A stretch of 7,976 nt of DNA from assembly GCA_964425485.1 (NCBI GenBank), contig CAYRML010000065.1, positions 1 to 7,976 of the forward strand, read 5' to 3'. The stretch comes from CAYRML01 sp964425485 (GTDB lineage: Bacteria; Bacillota; Dehalobacteriia; UBA4068). A program made the position numbers and the translations under genes. This document shows positions 4,864 through 7,976 of the stretch, piece after piece. The first letter of the stretch is position 1. Each line of letters begins with the position of its first letter. Under the pieces are notes generated by a model. That model saw nothing but the letters and a program-made list of their open reading frames with translations. It searched no databases and was not told the DNA's origin.

Positions 4864-5342
4864 TGCAGATCACAATCTTGGCCATTGGTAAAATCAAAGA
4901 AAATTACCTGCGAGACGGGCTTGCCGAATATCTCAAACGTTTGACCTCTTTTGCAAAAGTCAAAATATATGAGTTGGAGGAGGAAAGGGCCGCAGCCGAT
5001 CCTTCTCCCGCCCAGATTGAGCAAATTAAAAAGGCAGAGGGCCGCCGGATTTTGGCGGCCCTGCCCAAGGATTGTTATCATATAGCATTGGATATGCGCG
5101 GGAAAAATCTTTCTTCCGGGCAATTGGCAAAGCATATCGAGAAATTAGCCTTAGATGGAAAAAGCCAATTGGCTTTTTCCATTGGCGGTTCTTTTGGTTT
5201 GGCCAAAAATATTGTCGATTATGCGGATTTTTTATTATCTTTTGGCCACATGACTTTCCCTCATCAATTGATGCGCTTGATCCTGTTAGAACAGATATAT
5301 CGAGCTTTTAAGATGAATTCAGGCCAAATATACCATAAATAG
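4860..5342 (+). CDS. rlmH: 23S rRNA (pseudouridine1915-N3)-methyltransferase RlmH
   Basis: A 160-residue SPOUT-class methyltransferase, nearly identical in length to characterised RlmH (about 155-160). It uses S-adenosylmethionine to methylate N3 of pseudouridine 1915 in helix 69 of 23S rRNA on assembled 70S ribosomes. Visible signatures are the MQITILAIGKIK start, LDMRGKNLSS (70s-80s), the knot glycine loop SIGGSFGL (107-114), MTFPHQLMRLILLEQIYRAFK (131-151) and the conserved terminal YHK. The first ATG (4860) overlaps the htrA stop by 4 nt; a second ATG at 4863 is also possible. The binding site is weak (GGGTG), fitting translational coupling. Bases 5155-5182 inside the gene form a perfect palindrome. 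No clear terminator follows. Confidence 0.96.
   Translation: MMQITILAIGKIKENYLRDGLAEYLKRLTSFAKVKIYELEEERAAADPSPAQIEQIKKAEGRRILAALPKDCYHIALDMRGKNLSSGQLAKHIEKLALDGKSQLAFSIGGSFGLAKNIVDYADFLLSFGHMTFPHQLMRLILLEQIYRAFKMNSGQIYHK
5155..5182. repeat. Perfect 28-bp palindrome inside rlmH
   Basis: Arms of 14 bp meet with no spacer (centre AATT at 5167-5170). The RNA would fold as a GC/AU hairpin ending in GGCUUUUUCC, resembling a weak intrinsic terminator. It encodes DGKSQLAFSIG of RlmH, so the palindrome coexists with conserved coding sequence. Confidence 0.9.
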
Positions 5343-5458
5343 AGCACTAAACATTGCACTTTATTTTCAAAGAAAAAAAATATATATATTCTATATTTAG
5401 CAGGAAAATAAAAGAAGCATGTTGAATAAATACTATATGTAGGCAGTATGAAGAATCT
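5343..5458. other. AT-rich spacer with no recognisable signal
   Basis: This spacer holds no convincing ORF, terminator or promoter. An all-AT inverted repeat (AAATATA...TATATTT, about 5377-5397) is too weak to call. The next gene may be read through from the walJ operon or use a promoter not recognisable by consensus. Confidence 0.5.
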
Positions 5459-5463
5459 GTGCT

Positions 5464-5471
5464 GGAGGAGG
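5464..5471 (+). promoter_or_regulatory. Ribosome binding site of the HD-GYP-like gene
   Basis: GGAGGAGG, 11 nt before ATG 5483 and 8 nt before an adjacent in-frame TTG at 5480. It overlaps the upstream in-frame GTG at 5459, so that codon cannot be the start. Confidence 0.75.
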
Positions 5472-5482
5472 AAAATATATTG

Positions 5483-6319
5483 ATGCGACAATATTCTGCT
5501 TTTGCCATTGCCGGGTTAGCTTCCTTTATGTTTTGGGTAATAGATGCTGCCATCTTATCTTTTTCTCATGATTTGACATTATCCGCGGCCATGGCCGCCG
5601 GTGCGCCTGCATTTCATCTGGTCTTAAGACTGGTTATAGCGGCGTTTTTTGTTTATTTGGCCTGGCGCTATTATTGCTGCCAAAGCGGCCGGCCTCTGCG
5701 CTTTGATATATTTGCTTTTTTTACTCAGATACAAGATCCAAGATGTTTTTGCGGTCATGCTACAAGCAATCTGCAATCGGAACGTGTCCTTTATCACAGC
5801 ATGCGTTTGGCTAATTATTTTAAAATGAATAACGAAGATCGCGACACTTTGCGTTTGTTCTGCTATTGTTATGATATTGGCCAAATCTCTGTTCCTTCGG
5901 CATTGCTGGAAAAACCCAAAGAACTTACAGATACAGAACGTTCTATCTGGGACAGGCATATCCAAATAGGAGTGGAAATAGTACAATCTATTCCAGAACT
6001 GGCCAAAACTGCTCCTTTGCTGCGTTGCTATGGCGAATATTATAATGGCGGCGGTGTACTGGGTTTAAAAGGTGAAGATATTCCTTTAGCCTGCCGCATT
6101 TTTACCGTAGCCTGGTTATATGATAATATGCTTCATCCCGTCGGCATGGTTCGTCCCATGGTCAGCTATGAGGCTCTGGAAGAATTGATGCATTATGCCC
6201 ATACTGTGATCGATCCGCAGGTATTGGAGGCTTTTATCAAAATTATGGGCGCAAGAAGCCTTTTCTCCGTCCGGCTTGTGCGCAAACAAGCCGTTCCCAT
6301 GCGTAAAATAGCCTCATAA
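5483..6319 (+). CDS. Two-helix membrane protein with degenerate HD-GYP domain
   Basis: A 278-residue protein. Membrane helices at about 5-27 and 43-63 are followed by a cysteine-rich linker (YYCC at 63-66, CFCGH at 88-92) and a cytoplasmic domain clearly derived from HD-GYP cyclic-di-GMP phosphodiesterases: DIGQISVPSALLEKPKELT, the R158-H159 pair, GLKGEDIPLACRI, and PQVLEAF near the end. The catalytic and metal residues are mostly replaced: HD is Y130-D131, the HHE..DGSGYP stretch reads CYGEYYNGGGVLG (182-194), and the VAD motif reads VAW (209-211). H105 in the first helix and D214 remain. It is likely a non-catalytic sensor, scaffold or nucleotide-binding protein. The start is ATG 5483 (TTG 5480 possible), set by GGAGGAGG. 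It lies 140 nt after rlmH and is closed by the terminator at 6347. Confidence 0.85.
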   Translation: MRQYSAFAIAGLASFMFWVIDAAILSFSHDLTLSAAMAAGAPAFHLVLRLVIAAFFVYLAWRYYCCQSGRPLRFDIFAFFTQIQDPRCFCGHATSNLQSERVLYHSMRLANYFKMNNEDRDTLRLFCYCYDIGQISVPSALLEKPKELTDTERSIWDRHIQIGVEIVQSIPELAKTAPLLRCYGEYYNGGGVLGLKGEDIPLACRIFTVAWLYDNMLHPVGMVRPMVSYEALEELMHYAHTVIDPQVLEAFIKIMGARSLFSVRLVRKQAVPMRKIAS

Positions 6320-6346
6320 AGTCGTATATATTTGTGTATACTAATT

Positions 6347-6373
6347 GAGCATAGTTTGCTATGCTCGTTTTTT
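6347..6373 (+). terminator. Intrinsic terminator after the HD-GYP-like gene
   Basis: GAGCATAG (6347-6354), loop TTTG, CTATGCTC (6359-6366), then G and six Ts. A perfect 8-bp stem with a U-tract. Confidence 0.88.
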
Positions 6374-6374
6374 A

Positions 6375-6403
6375 TTGCCACTTATATCAGCCCGGTGTAT
6401 AAT
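6375..6403 (+). promoter_or_regulatory. Promoter of sdaAB-sdaAA
   Basis: TTGCCA at 6375-6380, 17-nt spacer, perfect TATAAT at 6398-6403. It starts 2 nt after the preceding terminator's T-run. Transcription near 6410 gives a leader of only about 20 nt to ATG 6430. The two boxes and spacer are the same as in the M23 peptidase promoter (682-710). Confidence 0.75.
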
Positions 6404-6429
6404 AAAACAAAGTGTATTTGGTGGTTTTT

Positions 6430-7101
6430 ATGTCGCAATATGGACTTTTTGATATTATCGGACCTATAATGGTTGGCCCTTCCAGTTCGCATACGGCGGG
6501 TGCAGCTCGCTTGGGTTTTTTGGCGGGCAAAATGGCTCCCGGCCCTATTGAAGAAGTAAACTTTCGTCTGCATGGTTCTTTTGCCGAAACTGGCAGTGGC
6601 CATGGCACCGATAAGGCTCTTTTGGCCGGGGTTATGGGGCTTAAGCCGGCTGATGAGCATATCCGGGAGGCCTTTGCTTTGGCCCGGCAAAGAGGGCTGC
6701 GCTATAGCTTTCAGGCCGTCGACTTGGGGGATATGCATCCCAACAGCACGGAGATTACTATGAGCGGCACTTGGGGCCAAATGCAGGTGTTAGGATCTTC
6801 TATCGGCGGCGGCGCCGTGCGCATTATAAAAATTGATGGCCAGGAAGTAGATTTTTCCGGTGATTATCCCACTTTGATCACTTTGCATGAGGATAGGCCG
6901 GGTATTGTGGCCGCTGTCACGGAAATAATAGCCCAAAAAGGCTATAATGTGGCAACTTTAAAACTATTCCGGCAAGCTCGTTTTAATGAGGCCATGATGG
7001 TGCTGGAAACGGATGAGCCTATTTCTGCGGACGCGGTGCAGGCTATTGCTGATTTATCTTTTGTGCATAAAGTCATGTTTTTGCCGGCAGTGGAGCTGTA
7101 G
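6430..7101 (+). CDS. sdaAB: L-serine dehydratase, iron-sulfur dependent, beta subunit
   Basis: A 223-residue beta subunit of the two-subunit [4Fe-4S] L-serine ammonia-lyase, which converts L-serine to pyruvate and ammonia. The N-terminus FDIIGPIMVGPSSSHTAGAARLG is the family signature, with GSGHGTDKALLAGVMG (55-70) and HPNST (103-107) following. Residues about 148-221 form an ACT domain (LITLHEDRPGIVAAVTEIIA), which in this family is thought to sense serine. ATG 6430 is chosen over an upstream in-frame GTG at 6412 because the signature begins right after it, GGTGG lies just upstream, and the promoter start would fall near 6410. The length is normal for the family (about 220). sdaAA follows after 15 nt in the same operon. 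Confidence 0.96.
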   Translation: MSQYGLFDIIGPIMVGPSSSHTAGAARLGFLAGKMAPGPIEEVNFRLHGSFAETGSGHGTDKALLAGVMGLKPADEHIREAFALARQRGLRYSFQAVDLGDMHPNSTEITMSGTWGQMQVLGSSIGGGAVRIIKIDGQEVDFSGDYPTLITLHEDRPGIVAAVTEIIAQKGYNVATLKLFRQARFNEAMMVLETDEPISADAVQAIADLSFVHKVMFLPAVEL

Positions 7102-7116
7102 GCTAGAGGAGGATAT

Positions 7117-7976
7117 ATGATATTTGCCAGCGGACAGGATTTATTATCTTTGACTAAAAAATATTCTTTGCCTATTCATGAAATCATGCTGCGAAGAGAA
7201 ATGGCGGAGAGCTTGCAGTCTAAAGCCGAGATAGAAGAGAAACTGCGCCTGGCTCTGGATGTGATGCGCCATAGCGTGACCGCGCCTTTGCAGCAGAGTG
7301 AAAAATACCGGGGGCAGATTATCGGCGGAGAGGCCCGGCAGCTGTGGAGCAGATTGCAGCAACAATCTTTATGCGGGGAAAAGATGGCAGGTGCAATTGC
7401 CTATGCTTTAGCTGCCTCGGAGGTTAATGCTTCCATGGGCAAAATTGTCGCTGCTCCGACGGCTGGGGCCTGCGGAGTTTTGCCTGCTCTGCTTTTCACT
7501 TTAGAAAAAGCGGAGAATTTACCGGAAAAAGACCTTATCAATGGATTGCTGACAGCCGCCGCACTGGGCATTATCTATGCCAATAAAGCAACTATTTCCG
7601 GAGCTGTAGGGGGTTGTCAGGCAGAAGTAGGCGTGGCCTCGTCTATGGCGGCCGCTGCTGCTATAGAAATGATGGGCGGCCAGCCACAGATGGCTTTGGA
7701 CGCGGCCTCAATTGCCATGGCTAATCTGTTGGGCCTGGTGTGCGATCCTATTGCCGGCCTGGTAGAAAGCCCTTGCAATACTCGCAATGCCTTGGGGGTG
7801 GCCAATGCTTTGCTTTCTGCCGATATTGTTTTGGCCGGCATCAAAGCTGTTGTTCCTTTTGACGAAACAGTGGAGGCCATGTATCGAGTAGGCCGTAATC
7901 TGCCGCCTTCTTTAAAAGAGACCTCTCTGGGCGGTATAGCTGTAACGCCTACGGCCATGGCCTATAAAGAAAAAAT
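7117..7976 (+). CDS. sdaAA: L-serine dehydratase alpha subunit (partial at right edge)
   Basis: 286 codons are present, then the window ends in frame. The family is about 290 residues, so only a few are missing. This subunit carries the catalytic [4Fe-4S] cluster, in which one iron acts as a Lewis acid to remove the serine hydroxyl. Family motifs are SEVNASMGKIVAAPTAGACG (101-120), GGCQAEVGVASSMAAA (165-180), LVCDPIAGLVESPCN (207-221) and the C-terminal LGGIAVTPTAMA. The conserved cysteines C119, C167, C209 and C220 include the cluster ligands. AGGAGG at 7107-7112 is only 4 nt from ATG 7117, rather close. It is co-transcribed with sdaAB. The separate alpha and beta genes are the Gram-positive/clostridial arrangement, unlike the fused E. 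coli enzyme. Confidence 0.96.
   Translation, partial: MIFASGQDLLSLTKKYSLPIHEIMLRREMAESLQSKAEIEEKLRLALDVMRHSVTAPLQQSEKYRGQIIGGEARQLWSRLQQQSLCGEKMAGAIAYALAASEVNASMGKIVAAPTAGACGVLPALLFTLEKAENLPEKDLINGLLTAAALGIIYANKATISGAVGGCQAEVGVASSMAAAAAIEMMGGQPQMALDAASIAMANLLGLVCDPIAGLVESPCNTRNALGVANALLSADIVLAGIKAVVPFDETVEAMYRVGRNLPPSLKETSLGGIAVTPTAMAYKEK

Noticed and set aside
5264..5553. Leftward frames of 68-75 aa across the spacer after rlmH
   Set aside because: Phe/Tyr/Ile-rich products of AT-rich DNA without binding sites, overlapping real genes on both sides.
5585..5598. 14-bp palindrome GCGGCCATGGCCGC in the HD-GYP-like gene
   Set aside because: Short and explained by alanine/glycine codons in a membrane-adjacent loop.
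7617..7958. 113-aa leftward frame at the right end
   Set aside because: Opposite the clearly coding sdaAA gene, which carries all family motifs.

Overview
The window looks like a chromosomal segment of an anaerobic, fairly AT-rich Firmicute. My best guess is a Negativicute (Acidaminococcaceae/Veillonellaceae-like). The pointers are a clostridial-type 2[4Fe-4S] ferredoxin, an oxygen-sensitive-type two-subunit L-serine dehydratase, the start of what looks like a BadF/BcrA/HgdC-type dehydratase activase, the walJ-htrA-rlmH gene order, and strong AGGAGG ribosome binding sites. The genus cannot be fixed from the sequence alone.

Left end (1-420): a minus-strand gene leaves the window at base 1, with only its first 12 codons present. 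It is divergent from a two-tRNA unit read rightward: a good sigma-A promoter, tRNA-Glu(UUC), a terminator-like hairpin, tRNA-Gly(CCC), then a long perfect inverted repeat that acts as terminator and also takes in the 3' end of tRNA-Gly.

Bases 420-776 hold no recognised gene. They contain two promoter-like sites, a possible 44-residue hydrophobic small ORF (521-655), and an inverted repeat that brackets the second promoter. Bases 777-2216 encode a membrane-anchored LysM-G5-M23 cell-wall peptidase. It converges on a minus-strand pair (2742 to 2282): a small cysteine/histidine-rich HMA-like protein and a short ferredoxin. A perfect 28-bp-arm inverted repeat serves as shared bidirectional terminator and includes the ferredoxin stop codon.

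Bases 2916-5342 form a rightward operon, walJ (MBL-fold hydrolase/nuclease), htrA (membrane-anchored S1C protease with one PDZ domain) and rlmH (23S rRNA pseudouridine methyltransferase). This is the tail of the Bacillus-type wal cluster, but without walRKHI directly upstream. rlmH overlaps htrA by 4 bp and contains a perfect 28-bp palindrome. Next comes a two-helix membrane protein with an HD-GYP-like domain that has lost most catalytic residues (5483-6319), then a terminator, a strong promoter, and sdaAB-sdaAA (L-serine to pyruvate plus ammonia). sdaAA runs off the right edge, probably only a few codons short.

No CRISPR array, insertion sequence, prophage or rRNA gene is visible. Most genes are conserved housekeeping functions. 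The most unusual items are the degenerate HD-GYP protein, the tRNA-Gly palindrome, the palindrome inside rlmH, the HMA-like/ferredoxin pair and the possible small ORF.
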